A stretch of DNA of 48,660 nucleotides from Bacteroidota bacterium. Its GTDB lineage: Bacteria; Bacteroidota; Bacteroidia; Bacteroidales; Paludibacteraceae. The notes beneath the pieces were generated by a model. The model did no database searches, was not told the DNA's origin, and worked only from the letters and a program-made list of their open reading frames with translations. A program made the position numbers and the translations under genes. The stretch spans positions 1 through 48,660 of the forward strand of contig JAUZOM010000006.1 in assembly GCA_030706465.1 (NCBI GenBank), in the 5' to 3' direction. Positions 9,981-19,847 of this stretch are shown in pieces. Position 1 is the first letter of the stretch; every line of letters starts with the position of its first letter.

Positions 9981-11372
9981 TTAATAACCAAGAATTTTCA
10001 ACATCGATTTGTAACTTTGCTCTTTCGCAAACAATTTTGTAAAATACTCACCATCTTCATCCTGATCAATAATAACCAATTTTGGAGCAGGGATTAAACA
10101 ATGTTGGATGCCTCCAAATCCACTAAGTGATTCCTGATATGCCCCGGTATGGAAGAAGCCAATGTATTGTTCACAATCGTCATGCATTTTAGGCAGAAAG
10201 ACTGCATTCGAATGAACTTCTGCATTATAAAAATCTTCACTGTCGCAAGTTAAACCTCCTAAATTTACCCGCTCATATTCAGAATCCCAATTGTTTATTG
10301 CCAGAAAAACGTAACGCTGGTTGATAGCCCAGGTGTCTGGAAGAGTCGTCATAAACGAGCTGTCAATCATATTCCAGAGTTCGCGGTCGTTTTGCTTTTT
10401 CTGATTCACAATTGAATAAAGCATAGCACCACTCTCTCCAACCGTATAAGAACCGAATTCGGTGAAAATATGAGGCTCAGGGACTCCATTCTGAGTACAA
10501 ATTGTTTTTATTTGTGCCACAATTTCTTCGGCCATATATTCATAATCATATACCATATCCAAATGTGTTTGGATTGGAAAACCTCCACCAATATTTAAAC
10601 TGTCTAATTGAGGGCATTTTTTCTTTAATTCGCAATACAGGTTTACGGCTTTGTTTAACTCATTCCAATAATATGCCGTGTCTTTCACGCCGGTGTTTAT
10701 AAAGAAGTGCAACATCTTCAATTCAACCTGGGGGTTATTTGCAATATACTTCGTATAATAAGGAATGATATCGTTATAGCGTATACCTAGGCGAGATGTA
10801 TAGAAATCAAACTTAGGTTCTTCTTCGGCTGCAATACGAATGCCTACTTTAAATTTAATATCAAAGTCTTTTAGAAATAAGTCTAATTCAAACTTATTAT
10901 CAAGTATAGGAATAACATTTGTGAATCCCAGACGCATTAAGTTTTGAATGTTTTCAACGTATTGAGGACGTTTAAATCCATTACATAGAATAAAATTATC
11001 CGACTTAAGTAACTTTTGTTCATACAATGACTCCATTATGTTGATGTCAAAAGCTGATGATGTTTCAATATGTACGCCATGTTTCAGCACTTCTTCCAGC
11101 ACAAATGAAAAATGGGAACTCTTGGTACAGTAGCAATAATTATAATCGCCTTCATAATCTACTTTAGCCATTGCAACATTGAACATTCGACGTGCTTTAT
11201 GAATATTCTCTGCTATTTTAGGTAAATAAGAGATCCGTAAAGGGGTGCCATATTGCTTTATAATGTCCATTAAAGGGACGCCGCACCATTCCAATTCATT
11301 TTCAACAATGTTGAATTCTTCATTTGGAAATTCAAAACTTTGTTCAATAAGGTCTTTATATTTGTTTTTCAT
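9981..11372 (-). CDS. PLP-dependent decarboxylase (Orn/DAP/Arg decarboxylase family 2, arginine-decarboxylase-like)
   Basis: Fold III decarboxylase motifs: NYCYCTKSSHFSFVLEEVLKHGVHIETSSAFDI, LNIGGGFPIQ, CDSEDFYN. Confidence 0.8.
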   Translation of the reverse strand: MKNKYKDLIEQSFEFPNEEFNIVENELEWCGVPLMDIIKQYGTPLRISYLPKIAENIHKARRMFNVAMAKVDYEGDYNYCYCTKSSHFSFVLEEVLKHGVHIETSSAFDINIMESLYEQKLLKSDNFILCNGFKRPQYVENIQNLMRLGFTNVIPILDNKFELDLFLKDFDIKFKVGIRIAAEEEPKFDFYTSRLGIRYNDIIPYYTKYIANNPQVELKMLHFFINTGVKDTAYYWNELNKAVNLYCELKKKCPQLDSLNIGGGFPIQTHLDMVYDYEYMAEEIVAQIKTICTQNGVPEPHIFTEFGSYTVGESGAMLYSIVNQKKQNDRELWNMIDSSFMTTLPDTWAINQRYVFLAINNWDSEYERVNLGGLTCDSEDFYNAEVHSNAVFLPKMHDDCEQYIGFFHTGAYQESLSGFGGIQHCLIPAPKLVIIDQDEDGEYFTKLFAKEQSYKSMLKILGY

Positions 11373-11938
11373 ATTTCTTCTTTAATAAAAAAGTATTTTA
11401 ATGTAGATAGGTTGGATTGGATAATTAATATTGAACTAAGTGAGTTAGATTGAAATAAATTGCAAGAAAAAGTCTGCAAAAATAGTTATTTATTTTAAAC
11501 TTTATGTGTGATAACTGATAATTTTAAAATTATTGACTTATTATTAGTTTCCTGTCCGCTTACCCAACGAATATTCAAGTGAGTTTGTTCTGCGTTTTTT
11601 AAACAAAGTAATCGAAATAGTGTATGAGCAATCTTATTTTTCGATATAGATGTTTTATCTGAGTAATAAGATTGATGCCTCGAGTGAAAATAAAATTAAG
11701 GTGAAGTTTGGTATTATCCCTAAAATAAATTGTGACCGGTTATCCCTGATTTCTTGAATAAAGAAGCTTTCTATTTTTAATACGGTTCTGCTCTTTTTTT
11801 GTAAAAGTAGCTATTTCTGCCACCTATCCATTACCACCTTTCCTTTTATTTAGGTTTACCGTATATGCTAATAATAAGAGTTCGGGTCATTTAATAATTT
11901 ATTTCAGAATAATTTAAACAGAATAAGAAAAACACTGT

Positions 11939-11946
11939 TATATTTG
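11939..11946 (+). promoter_or_regulatory. -7 box TATATTTG
   Basis: TAnnTTTG about 59 nt upstream of the ATG at 12005. Confidence 0.5.
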
Positions 11947-12004
11947 CATGAATAGAAATTCTGGAGATATCGTGCACCGATTCCTGTATAATTGAAAGAA
12001 CAAC

Positions 12005-12802
12005 ATGAGAAGTAATGTTTTAATTAAAACTGTATTGTTGGCGACAATACTCTTTGTTTCTGCCATAGATACATGGGGAGAATCCAGATTCTTATTTGTA
12101 AATGCTGGCAATGATCCGGCTTCCACTGTAAGGCTGGATGCAGACATTTCATTGAGCATGCACATAAAACTTCACCCATCGGATGTTTTCTCGTTAAATG
12201 AATCAACTAATGGCGTGATTCTCTCTAAGAAAAGAACCTATGCCGGAATGACCGAAACAGTTACTCCGGGCCCAACAATTACACTTACGGATGTTACCAA
12301 TCCGACATTGAATACCGTTCCGGGAGTTCCTGTATGTCAAACTTTAAATATTAGTGGCGTAAATTTAAGTGTAGATTTAAAGCTTACCATTTCAGGTGCA
12401 GATGCCGGACTATTTTCACTCTCACAATACTCAGTCACGGAATCGGCAGGAAATGTGCCCAATACGGAAGTGACTATTACGTATACACCGGATAACCCGG
12501 GAACAAACACAGCAATATTGATGCTGTCGAGTAATGGGGCAATGTCTGTAGGCAGATCATTGACCGGTATTGCAGCAATCGCGACTGACGTTAGTACAAA
12601 CAAAGCTTCTTTCGGGGTTATTTCAGAAAACGGCAGTATTCATTTTAGGGCAACTGCAGGTGAAACTGTAGAAATTTACAATGCCATAGGCCAACAACTG
12701 CTTCACAAGCTCACTGTGGAAGGTGTAAATACGATTCCTGTTTCTGCCAGGGGTGTTGTACTTGTAAAGATTGGTAGTCGTTTTGCTAAAGTAATTTTGT
12801 AA
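12005..12802 (+). CDS. Secreted Ig-like protein with candidate T9SS C-terminal sorting domain
   Basis: N-terminal signal peptide; Ig-like LNISGVNLSVDLKLTISGADAGLFSLSQYSVTESAGNVPNTEVTITYTP; C-terminus VEIYNAIGQQLLHKLTVEGVNTIPVSARGVVLVKIGSRFAKVIL. Confidence 0.65.
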   Translation: MRSNVLIKTVLLATILFVSAIDTWGESRFLFVNAGNDPASTVRLDADISLSMHIKLHPSDVFSLNESTNGVILSKKRTYAGMTETVTPGPTITLTDVTNPTLNTVPGVPVCQTLNISGVNLSVDLKLTISGADAGLFSLSQYSVTESAGNVPNTEVTITYTPDNPGTNTAILMLSSNGAMSVGRSLTGIAAIATDVSTNKASFGVISENGSIHFRATAGETVEIYNAIGQQLLHKLTVEGVNTIPVSARGVVLVKIGSRFAKVIL

Positions 12803-12823
12803 CTCATAAAAGATACTTGTTTA

Positions 12824-12858
12824 TAAAAAGAGCTGTCCGATAGGGCAGCTCTTTTTAT
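12824..12858 (+). terminator. Rho-independent terminator
   Basis: aaaaagagctgtccgatagggcagctctttttatat. Confidence 0.85.
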
Positions 12859-12904
12859 ATATGATCCGGATAAAACTATCCGTGCCGGGAACGAGTGTCA
12901 CACG

Positions 12905-13843
12905 CTATTGAAGACGATGAGCTTTTGTAACCGCTTCGATATTTTGTCTCAGCTTTGTATATCCAACCCGTTTAATGGCTGAATGGGAAAACGTTTGGGC
13001 GAACTCTTTCTCTGTAAGTTGTTTCCAGGTGTCGGTTCCCCATTCCAATACCTTATCAATTGGTGACAGTCCGTCTTGGCTATATGGCTTGGCCCACCTA
13101 GCATTCCAGGGGCATACATCCGCACAAATGTCACAACCCAGGGCATTGCCAGAGAGGACCGCTTTAAATTCGGGGGGTATTTCGTCTTTGCTTTCGATGG
13201 TGAGATACGAGATGCACCGGCGGGCATCCAATGAACCGTTCTGTAATGCATTTGTCGGACAAGCATCGATGCATCGCATACAGGTACCACAGCGGGCCAT
13301 AACGGGCATGTCGTATTCCGTTTCAATATTCAGCATTAAAATACCAATAAATGTATAGGATCCCAGTCCGGGATGAATCAACTGGGTGTGCCTGCCAATC
13401 CATCCTAAGCCGGCACGTTCGGCCCAACGACGTTCGAGGACAGGGGCCGAATCGACGAATGAATGTTGGACATTGGTATTTACACTTTCAGTGCCGTAAG
13501 TCTCGCAGATTTTTTGTTCCAGTTCAAATAGTTTGGTTTTTAATACCAAATGATAATCGGTAGCTGCGTACGCATATTTTGCAATCTGCGGCGCAACCGG
13601 GTTCTGTTTCTGCGATGGATAGTAATTCATTAAAACCACGACTACCGACTTACAGCCGGGGACAAGCATGCGAGGATCGGTACGTTTGTCAAAGTTTCGT
13701 TCCAGATAATGCATATCACCCTGCATTCCACTGGCGAGCCATTGTCGTAAAAAAGCCGCATCCTCCGTTAGCGCTTCTGCCCGGGCTATGCCGCAAGCAT
13801 CAAACCCCAATGAAAGAGCGAGTTGTTTTATGGTGACAGTCAT
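12905..13843 (-). CDS. queG: Epoxyqueuosine reductase
   Basis: Two 4Fe-4S motifs CGTCMRCIDACPTNAL and CDICADVCPWN; N-terminus GFDACGIARAE. Confidence 0.94.
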   Translation of the reverse strand: MTVTIKQLALSLGFDACGIARAEALTEDAAFLRQWLASGMQGDMHYLERNFDKRTDPRMLVPGCKSVVVVLMNYYPSQKQNPVAPQIAKYAYAATDYHLVLKTKLFELEQKICETYGTESVNTNVQHSFVDSAPVLERRWAERAGLGWIGRHTQLIHPGLGSYTFIGILMLNIETEYDMPVMARCGTCMRCIDACPTNALQNGSLDARRCISYLTIESKDEIPPEFKAVLSGNALGCDICADVCPWNARWAKPYSQDGLSPIDKVLEWGTDTWKQLTEKEFAQTFSHSAIKRVGYTKLRQNIEAVTKAHRLQ

Positions 13844-13878
13844 CTGAATTTTACGAATTAGTGCAAATTACACGAACC

Positions 13879-15018
13879 TTATAAATTCTTTTCAATTGCT
13901 TTCCTTAATTCGTCTTTTCCAAGGCTGCGGGCAATAATGTTTCCTTTCCTATCCATTAAAAAAGTAGTTGGGATGGACGAAATATTATAGGAGGAAACGT
14001 AATTTGTGTTGGGACCGTTTAAATCACGGACACATATCCAGGGGATATTTGCAATTGATTGCTGCCAGAGTTGCTTGTTTTGATCGAGTGAGATCTGATA
14101 GATTTCAAATCCGCGTTTGTGATATTGGTTATACAATTCACGTAGAGCGAAAGTGTAGTCAATGCTTTGCCGTGATTCGTATGCAGAGAAATCAATTAAT
14201 ATAACTTTACCGATTAAGGCAGATAGCTTTCGCTCAACGTTATTTTTGTCTGGTAAGATAATATTGATATAGCCGGTTCCCCGTGTGGCCAATATCTCAT
14301 CCCATGCTTCTTTCTCTCTGGCTTTCCGATCAGAACGAATAGCATCCAGTACCAATGCATAAAGATTTTTGCTCCTTTCGTATTCGGGCATAAACGTATT
14401 ATATGCAGTAGCTACTGCGGCACAATAAGGTCTGTCTGATTTAATGTAAGGTGAAAATAGATACGTGTCATTAACCTTCTGGTAGATGGCAAAATAGGCA
14501 GCGGCAGAACGTGGATTTTGAAGAATCATTTTCCGGGCCATTTCTTTATGAACATCAATGTCTTTTTCTATGGCAGCGATTTTAGAGTTTCGTTCGGTTG
14601 CATCCATGTTTGCTGTTAATTCATTGGCTAACCGTTGAATATTCATTACCGATTTGCGCAAAACCTGAATCTGATTGGAGGTTGTTGAACCTGTCAATTT
14701 ATAATCGGAAGCGAAATTAGCTGACTGAGCATTAATGTTTATTTCTTCGCAGGAATCTACAGCAAAAGTAATGATTTTATCGTTCAGGCGTAAGCGATAG
14801 AAATCAGGATATACGGGACGCTTGGATTTAAATTCAAATGAACCGTTGGACCGTACCCTAACAGAATCGAGGATCGTAGTTTTAAGTAACCCGCTATGTT
14901 CAAAATAAAGCATCTCGCCTTTGGCGTTTTTTACCGTGCCGCTTATATAGAATTTGTTATGCTGTTTACAAGAAATCATTCCTACTAAAATCAGCAATAC
15001 AATCAATGTCTTTTTCAT
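13879..15018 (-). CDS. TlpA/AhpC-like thioredoxin-fold lipoprotein with DUF4369-like N-terminus, lacking CxxC
   Basis: Lipobox GMISCKQ; FYISGTVKNAKGEMLYFEH; thioredoxin core VILIDFSAYESRQSIDYTFALRELYNQYHKRGFEIYQIS and SSIPTTFLMDRKGNI. Confidence 0.8.
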   Translation of the reverse strand: MKKTLIVLLILVGMISCKQHNKFYISGTVKNAKGEMLYFEHSGLLKTTILDSVRVRSNGSFEFKSKRPVYPDFYRLRLNDKIITFAVDSCEEININAQSANFASDYKLTGSTTSNQIQVLRKSVMNIQRLANELTANMDATERNSKIAAIEKDIDVHKEMARKMILQNPRSAAAYFAIYQKVNDTYLFSPYIKSDRPYCAAVATAYNTFMPEYERSKNLYALVLDAIRSDRKAREKEAWDEILATRGTGYINIILPDKNNVERKLSALIGKVILIDFSAYESRQSIDYTFALRELYNQYHKRGFEIYQISLDQNKQLWQQSIANIPWICVRDLNGPNTNYVSSYNISSIPTTFLMDRKGNIIARSLGKDELRKAIEKNL

Positions 15019-15084
15019 GGTAATGAGATTGATTCTTAAATCCCCTAAAATGGTTTTATGCCTTTTAGGGGATTCTGGAGTTGT

Positions 15085-15591
15085 TCAGTTTGTTTTAAAA
15101 TCGTATTTTACAAGCGATAATTGTTCGTTTGCCTCAACAATTTTATTTTTAAGACTTTCTTTGTAATGTTTCAATTTTGATTGCAATGCGGTATCACCCA
15201 CTGCCAACATCTGGATGGCTAAAATAGCCGCATTGAGTGAAGCGTTAATGCCAACAGTTGCTACGGGAATTCCCGGAGGCATTTGTACTATTGCCAGTAA
15301 GGCATCCATTCCATCGAGAGTTGCATTAATTGGCACCCCAATAACAGGAATTGATGTCATAGAAGCTATGACTCCCGGTAAATGAGCAGCCATCCCTGCA
15401 GCCGCAATGATTACTTCGATCCCGTTGGCCTGAGCATTCGTCGCAAATAATTCGACTTCACGCGGAGTCCGATGAGCCGAAAGGGCATTCATTTCGAAGG
15501 GAACTTCAAACTGATTGAGAAGCTCAGCTGCTTTTTTCATAACAGGCAGATCGGAAGTACTGCCCATGATAATACTTACTTTGGCTTTCAT
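15085..15591 (-). CDS. purE: 5-(carboxyamino)imidazole ribonucleotide mutase
   Basis: VSIIMGSTSDLPVMKKA, SAHRTPRE, AAAGMAAHLPGV motifs. Confidence 0.96.
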   Translation of the reverse strand: MKAKVSIIMGSTSDLPVMKKAAELLNQFEVPFEMNALSAHRTPREVELFATNAQANGIEVIIAAAGMAAHLPGVIASMTSIPVIGVPINATLDGMDALLAIVQMPPGIPVATVGINASLNAAILAIQMLAVGDTALQSKLKHYKESLKNKIVEANEQLSLVKYDFKTN

Positions 15592-15705
15592 AAACTTTTA
15601 ATTGTTTAATTATTGATTCGTAGAGATATAAGGTAAGCTCAGCAGGGTAAGATCAAAACCCGGTAAGGAATAGTTACTTTGCCTTAAATCTGAACTTAGT
15701 TTACC

Positions 15706-16086
15706 CTATGCACCAATCAAGGCTTCATATTCCACTCCTGAAAGCAAGGTGTCTAACTGAGCGACATCGGATACTCCGACTTTAACCATCCAACCTTTAT
15801 CATAAGGGTCTTCGTTAACTAATTCGGGTTTTGATTCCAATTCTTCATTGAATTCCAAAATCTCACCGTCAACAGGTAAATAGAGATCTGAAACAGTTTT
15901 AACAGCTTCTACGGTACCGAATACTTCACCTTCGTTCAACATCTCACCAACAGTTTCAACTTCGATGAAAACGATCTCACCTAACTCACTTTGAGCATAA
16001 TCAGTTATCCCTACATAGGCAATGTCGCCTTCCAGACGAATCCATTCATGCTCTTTTGTGTACTTTAAATTAGCAGGTACATTCAT
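15706..16086 (-). CDS. gcvH: Glycine cleavage system H protein
   Basis: [36 protein letters not shown]; lipoyl lysine motif [12 protein letters not shown]. Confidence 0.96.
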   Translation of the reverse strand: MNVPANLKYTKEHEWIRLEGDIAYVGITDYAQSELGEIVFIEVETVGEMLNEGEVFGTVEAVKTVSDLYLPVDGEILEFNEELESKPELVNEDPYDKGWMVKVGVSDVAQLDTLLSGVEYEALIGA

Positions 16087-16118
16087 AATAATAAGTTTTT
16101 TAAGTTTGTAATATATTT

Positions 16119-17231
16119 CTAAATGTTGTTGATATTCAGCTTGCAGAGAATGGGATAATGATCGGAATATTTTACTTTGTCTGCTTTGTACTGGATCGGT
16201 GTAAAAGCCACCGGATCGTAGAATACATAATCAATCCTGAAATGGTAGTACCGGTCGTTGAAAGTCCACCCTAACCCTAACCCGGTTTCGGCAAAAGTGT
16301 CTTTTAGATTTCCTTTAACCGTAGTATAGGCATAGGAGGTCGGGACATCATTAAAGTCACCACAGACAATTACTTTGTAGGGTGAGCTGGCAATGACCTT
16401 AGCTACAGAATCAGCCTGCAATGCCCGGAGCCGGTAGGCTACAGCCAGTTTATGCGAAAAATGAAGGGTGATCCCGGTAAGTTTTTTTGTGTCAAAATTG
16501 TCTTTCAACGTAAGCGGCATATTTTTATCATGTTCAGTCAACCGGTTCGATTCCAGATGGTTATTGACCAATCGGATGATTTTACCGTTTATATTGATAT
16601 CCGAAAAGATGGAAACATTATAGTTCGAAGGGTAGTGGATTAATTGCCTGTTAGTAATCGGATATTTGGAGAAAGTTGCCACTCCTGAAAGTTGCCAGTT
16701 ATTATTTATATTTTGTTTGTATTGAATATGTTTATAGGGATATTTCTTGAAAATTCGGAATATGTCAGCCTGGGTCAGATATTCTTTATTACTGCTTACC
16801 GTAAATTCCTGTAAACATACAATGTCTGCATCGGTATCCAGGATATATTGAATCACTTTATTCGGATTCCGGCGGGTATATTTTTTTAACTCGCCACACA
16901 CTTTTGTATTGTAAGTAAGCAGCCTGATTGGATTGTTTGTAGGAGGAGTTTCTGTTTTTCTAAAGTGAACCGGACATGTGTTGCTGATCTGGGTGGAAGA
17001 GAGCAGTAAAACGCTTAAAGAAACCAGAAAAAACCATTTACGCGCTAATAACCAAAAAACCGCAAAAGCAATGTTAACGGCTATAATAAAGGGGAAGGCC
17101 AAAGCGAAATAGGCAGGAATAACAAATTTAGCAGGGCTGAAAACCGATCCAAATAAAGTCATGATCATAAAAAGGGCTGCAACTATATTTGAAGCCATCA
17201 ACACCCATTTTACTATTGTTTTTCCAAACAT
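16119..17231 (-). CDS. Membrane-anchored endonuclease/exonuclease/phosphatase family protein
   Basis: N-terminal TM helices; [32 protein letters not shown] motifs. Confidence 0.88.
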   Translation of the reverse strand: MFGKTIVKWVLMASNIVAALFMIMTLFGSVFSPAKFVIPAYFALAFPFIIAVNIAFAVFWLLARKWFFLVSLSVLLLSSTQISNTCPVHFRKTETPPTNNPIRLLTYNTKVCGELKKYTRRNPNKVIQYILDTDADIVCLQEFTVSSNKEYLTQADIFRIFKKYPYKHIQYKQNINNNWQLSGVATFSKYPITNRQLIHYPSNYNVSIFSDININGKIIRLVNNHLESNRLTEHDKNMPLTLKDNFDTKKLTGITLHFSHKLAVAYRLRALQADSVAKVIASSPYKVIVCGDFNDVPTSYAYTTVKGNLKDTFAETGLGLGWTFNDRYYHFRIDYVFYDPVAFTPIQYKADKVKYSDHYPILCKLNINNI

Positions 17232-17272
17232 GATTTTTATTTAATTCATAATTCACAATTTTAAATTATGAA

Positions 17273-18163
17273 TTAGTTCTTTTTCCCTTGATCAAATAAT
17301 CTTTTCTTCTCCTCTGTAGACAGGCTTTCGTAGCCGGATGTTTTAATTTTATCGAGAATCCGATCAATCTCAGCTATTTTACGAGCTTTGTTCATGTTGA
17401 ATTCAGCGTCACTGACAGTTGATCTTCTCCGGTTTGGATTCTGTTTAATCCGTAGTTTGCGGGGACCAAACAAATTGTAGATTGCATCCAAAATACGGTT
17501 CAATCCTTTGGTCAAATCTTTCCCCTGACGCAAAGATACAACAAATAAATAACCTGCCAAAGCACCACCTAAATGTGCCAGTTCACCTCCTCCGTTACTT
17601 GAAGTAATTCCAAATAAACTGGTTAGGACAAAAAATACGGCAATGTATTTTAGTTTAACGCTTCCTAAAAAAAGAACCTGTAACTCCATATTGGGTGAAC
17701 GAAAAGCGGTTGCCACTATAATAGCCATAATCGATCCCGAAGCTCCTAACAATAGGCTTTGATGCAAGGTGGACGAGTAATATGGAAATAGATTAAATGC
17801 GACTGCATAAACAAGTGCCGCCAGGAATCCTCCAATCAGGTATAAACCGACTAATTGCTTTTCGGAAAAGAACATTAAGAATATTCTCCCAAACCAAAAC
17901 AAGGTAAACATATTGAAGAAAATATGCAGAAAGCCTTCGTGCAGGAACATATAGGTCAGGGGGGTCCAGGCCCTGTATAATAGCTGTGTCAAATCTGCCG
18001 GTACTGCCAGGTACGACAATATAAAGTCTCCTGAAATATTGAAAAGCAGGAGCAGAATCAAAATTAATTTCAATAAAATAAATACACTCGCATTGATATA
18101 AATCAATTTAATAAGCGAGCTTCCCTGCTTAAAAGTCTGTTTGATATTATCAAGAATATTCAT
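17273..18163 (-). CDS. Rhomboid family intramembrane serine protease
   Basis: HEGFLHIFFNMFTLFWFG, LLLGASGSIMAI (GxSG), ELAHLGGALAG. Confidence 0.9.
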   Translation of the reverse strand: MNILDNIKQTFKQGSSLIKLIYINASVFILLKLILILLLLFNISGDFILSYLAVPADLTQLLYRAWTPLTYMFLHEGFLHIFFNMFTLFWFGRIFLMFFSEKQLVGLYLIGGFLAALVYAVAFNLFPYYSSTLHQSLLLGASGSIMAIIVATAFRSPNMELQVLFLGSVKLKYIAVFFVLTSLFGITSSNGGGELAHLGGALAGYLFVVSLRQGKDLTKGLNRILDAIYNLFGPRKLRIKQNPNRRRSTVSDAEFNMNKARKIAEIDRILDKIKTSGYESLSTEEKKRLFDQGKKN

Positions 18164-18178
18164 TTTACTATTAACATC

Positions 18179-18976
18179 TTAAAGAGTTTTTTTCTTTTTC
18201 CAAATTAATATCAATATAGTGCCGAACAACATACCGCCCAGGTGGGCAAAATGAGCAACGTTATCGCCTGAAAATTGAGCTACTCCTAAAAACAATTCTG
18301 CAACTCCATAAATGAATACAAAAACCCGGGCCTTGATCGGTATGGGGATAAAAAGTAAAAACAGCCTGACTTCCGGGAAAAGCCAACCAAATGCCAATAA
18401 TAAACCGAACACCGATCCGGAAGCTCCGATCGTGATAAAGGAAGGGGAATCCAGTAACAACCGTTTCATTTCAATGATGGCCGGGGCATCAAACGATCCC
18501 AGGTTCTCCAACCGGAAATAATGGCTTAGAACATCCTGATGTTGCAATAAAACCTGTCCTGAATTTGCACTTATCGCCTCGTTTAATGCGGTAACAACTG
18601 AATGAAATTCAACGGTCCAAAATAACTCTTGCACCAGGCCGGCTCCGACTCCTGTCAGTAAATAATAAAACAAAAAACGCTTCGTTCCCCACAATTGTTC
18701 CAATACTCCCCCAAACATATACAGTGCGAACATATTAAAGAAAATATGCGAAAGCCCACCATGCATAAAACCATAGGTTACAAGTTGAGCCGGATTGAAT
18801 TTGGATGATTCCCAATAGTGCAATCCGAGGATATCGGTAAGATCTACGTTTAAACCCCATTTGGCGAATATGCCCGGTAATACGATGCTGGCTAACCACA
18901 AAATAATATTGATGCCAATCAGGTTTTTAACTACAGGTGGTATTGAGTTCAAAAAAGAAGGTCTGTAATTGTTCAT
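18179..18976 (-). CDS. Rhomboid family intramembrane serine protease
   Basis: HGGLSHIFFNMFALYMFG, ITIGASGSVFGLL (GxSG), AHFAHLGGMLFG. Confidence 0.9.
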   Translation of the reverse strand: MNNYRPSFLNSIPPVVKNLIGINIILWLASIVLPGIFAKWGLNVDLTDILGLHYWESSKFNPAQLVTYGFMHGGLSHIFFNMFALYMFGGVLEQLWGTKRFLFYYLLTGVGAGLVQELFWTVEFHSVVTALNEAISANSGQVLLQHQDVLSHYFRLENLGSFDAPAIIEMKRLLLDSPSFITIGASGSVFGLLLAFGWLFPEVRLFLLFIPIPIKARVFVFIYGVAELFLGVAQFSGDNVAHFAHLGGMLFGTILILIWKKKKTL

Positions 18977-19223
18977 TTTTAAGAATTGAGTAAGGATAAA
19001 TTGTTAATTAGTATATTCTGCCAATGATTTTTTATTAAATTTGAAATTGTCTTTTTCCCCCTGATGAATATAGAGGCAGAAATAATAGATTGAATGTGTG
19101 CAAAATCAGGCTTGAATGCTCTGTTTTGCAACACAAAAGTAATGAAAATAACGCCGAAAACATGTTTTCTAACATAATTTGCGAAAAGATATAAAATAAA
19201 TTGATTTTTTTTAAATTAAGCGC

Positions 19224-19253
19224 TTGTATATTAATTACAATCTACTACATTTG
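19224..19253 (+). promoter_or_regulatory. Bacteroidota promoter upstream of HU gene
   Basis: TTG (19224-19226), 19-nt spacer, TACATTTG (19246-19253). Confidence 0.6.
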
Positions 19254-19303
19254 CAATATCAAAAATCTATGTTTATAGTATCTAATAAAAAAATCAAAAT
19301 CTT

Positions 19304-19576
19304 ATGAACAAAGCAGAATTAATCAATTCCATTGCTGCTGAAGCAGGTCTTAGCAAAATTGATGCAAAAAAAGCTCTTGATGCAGTTATTAAAAGCGTAT
19401 CTGATGCCCTTGTTTCAGGGGACAAAGTTAGTTTAGTTGGTTTCGGTACTTTCTCAGTGGCTGTTCGTTCAGCTCGTCCGGGTATTAACCCTGCTACAAA
19501 ACAACCGATTAATATTGCAGAAAAGAAAGTTGCCAAATTTAAAGCTGGTGCTGAATTTACGGCAGCAATCAACTAA
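19304..19576 (+). CDS. HU family DNA-binding protein
   Basis: MNKAELINSIAAEAGLSKIDAKKALDAVI...VGFGTFSVAVRSARPGINPATKQPI. Confidence 0.96.
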   Translation: MNKAELINSIAAEAGLSKIDAKKALDAVIKSVSDALVSGDKVSLVGFGTFSVAVRSARPGINPATKQPINIAEKKVAKFKAGAEFTAAIN

Positions 19577-19596
19577 GATTTAGTGCATTGTCTTTT

Positions 19597-19630
19597 AAAA
19601 AAGGAATATGTGATCATATTCCTTTTTTTT
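19597..19630 (+). terminator. Rho-independent terminator of HU gene
   Basis: aaaaaaggaatatg-tgat-catattcctttttttt. Confidence 0.88.
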
Positions 19631-19782
19631 GCTTTTAGTGGGTCCTGATTTAGAAAATAAAGAGGCTGATTTTTGTAATGCCATCTCTGATTATAAGATA
19701 GCCCAACCTGTTTTATTATCGGACAGGGACTCATGCCGCTGTAAATAATAGCTTTGCGGATATTCCGGGCATCATAATAACC

Positions 19783-19820
19783 GAATAGGCCAATGTGATG
19801 ATATCGAAATTGGCCTATTC
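19783..19820. repeat. Perfect inverted repeat/hairpin between convergent genes
   Basis: gaataggccaat-gtgatgatatcgaa-attggcctattc; 12-bp perfect stem, no T tract. Confidence 0.75.
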
Positions 19821-19847
19821 AGTTGTGCAAACGATATGAATCAATTA

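Noticed and set aside
12949-13326. 125-aa minus-strand ORF overlapping queG
   Set aside because: Alternative frame within a queG CDS that has intact 4Fe-4S motifs.
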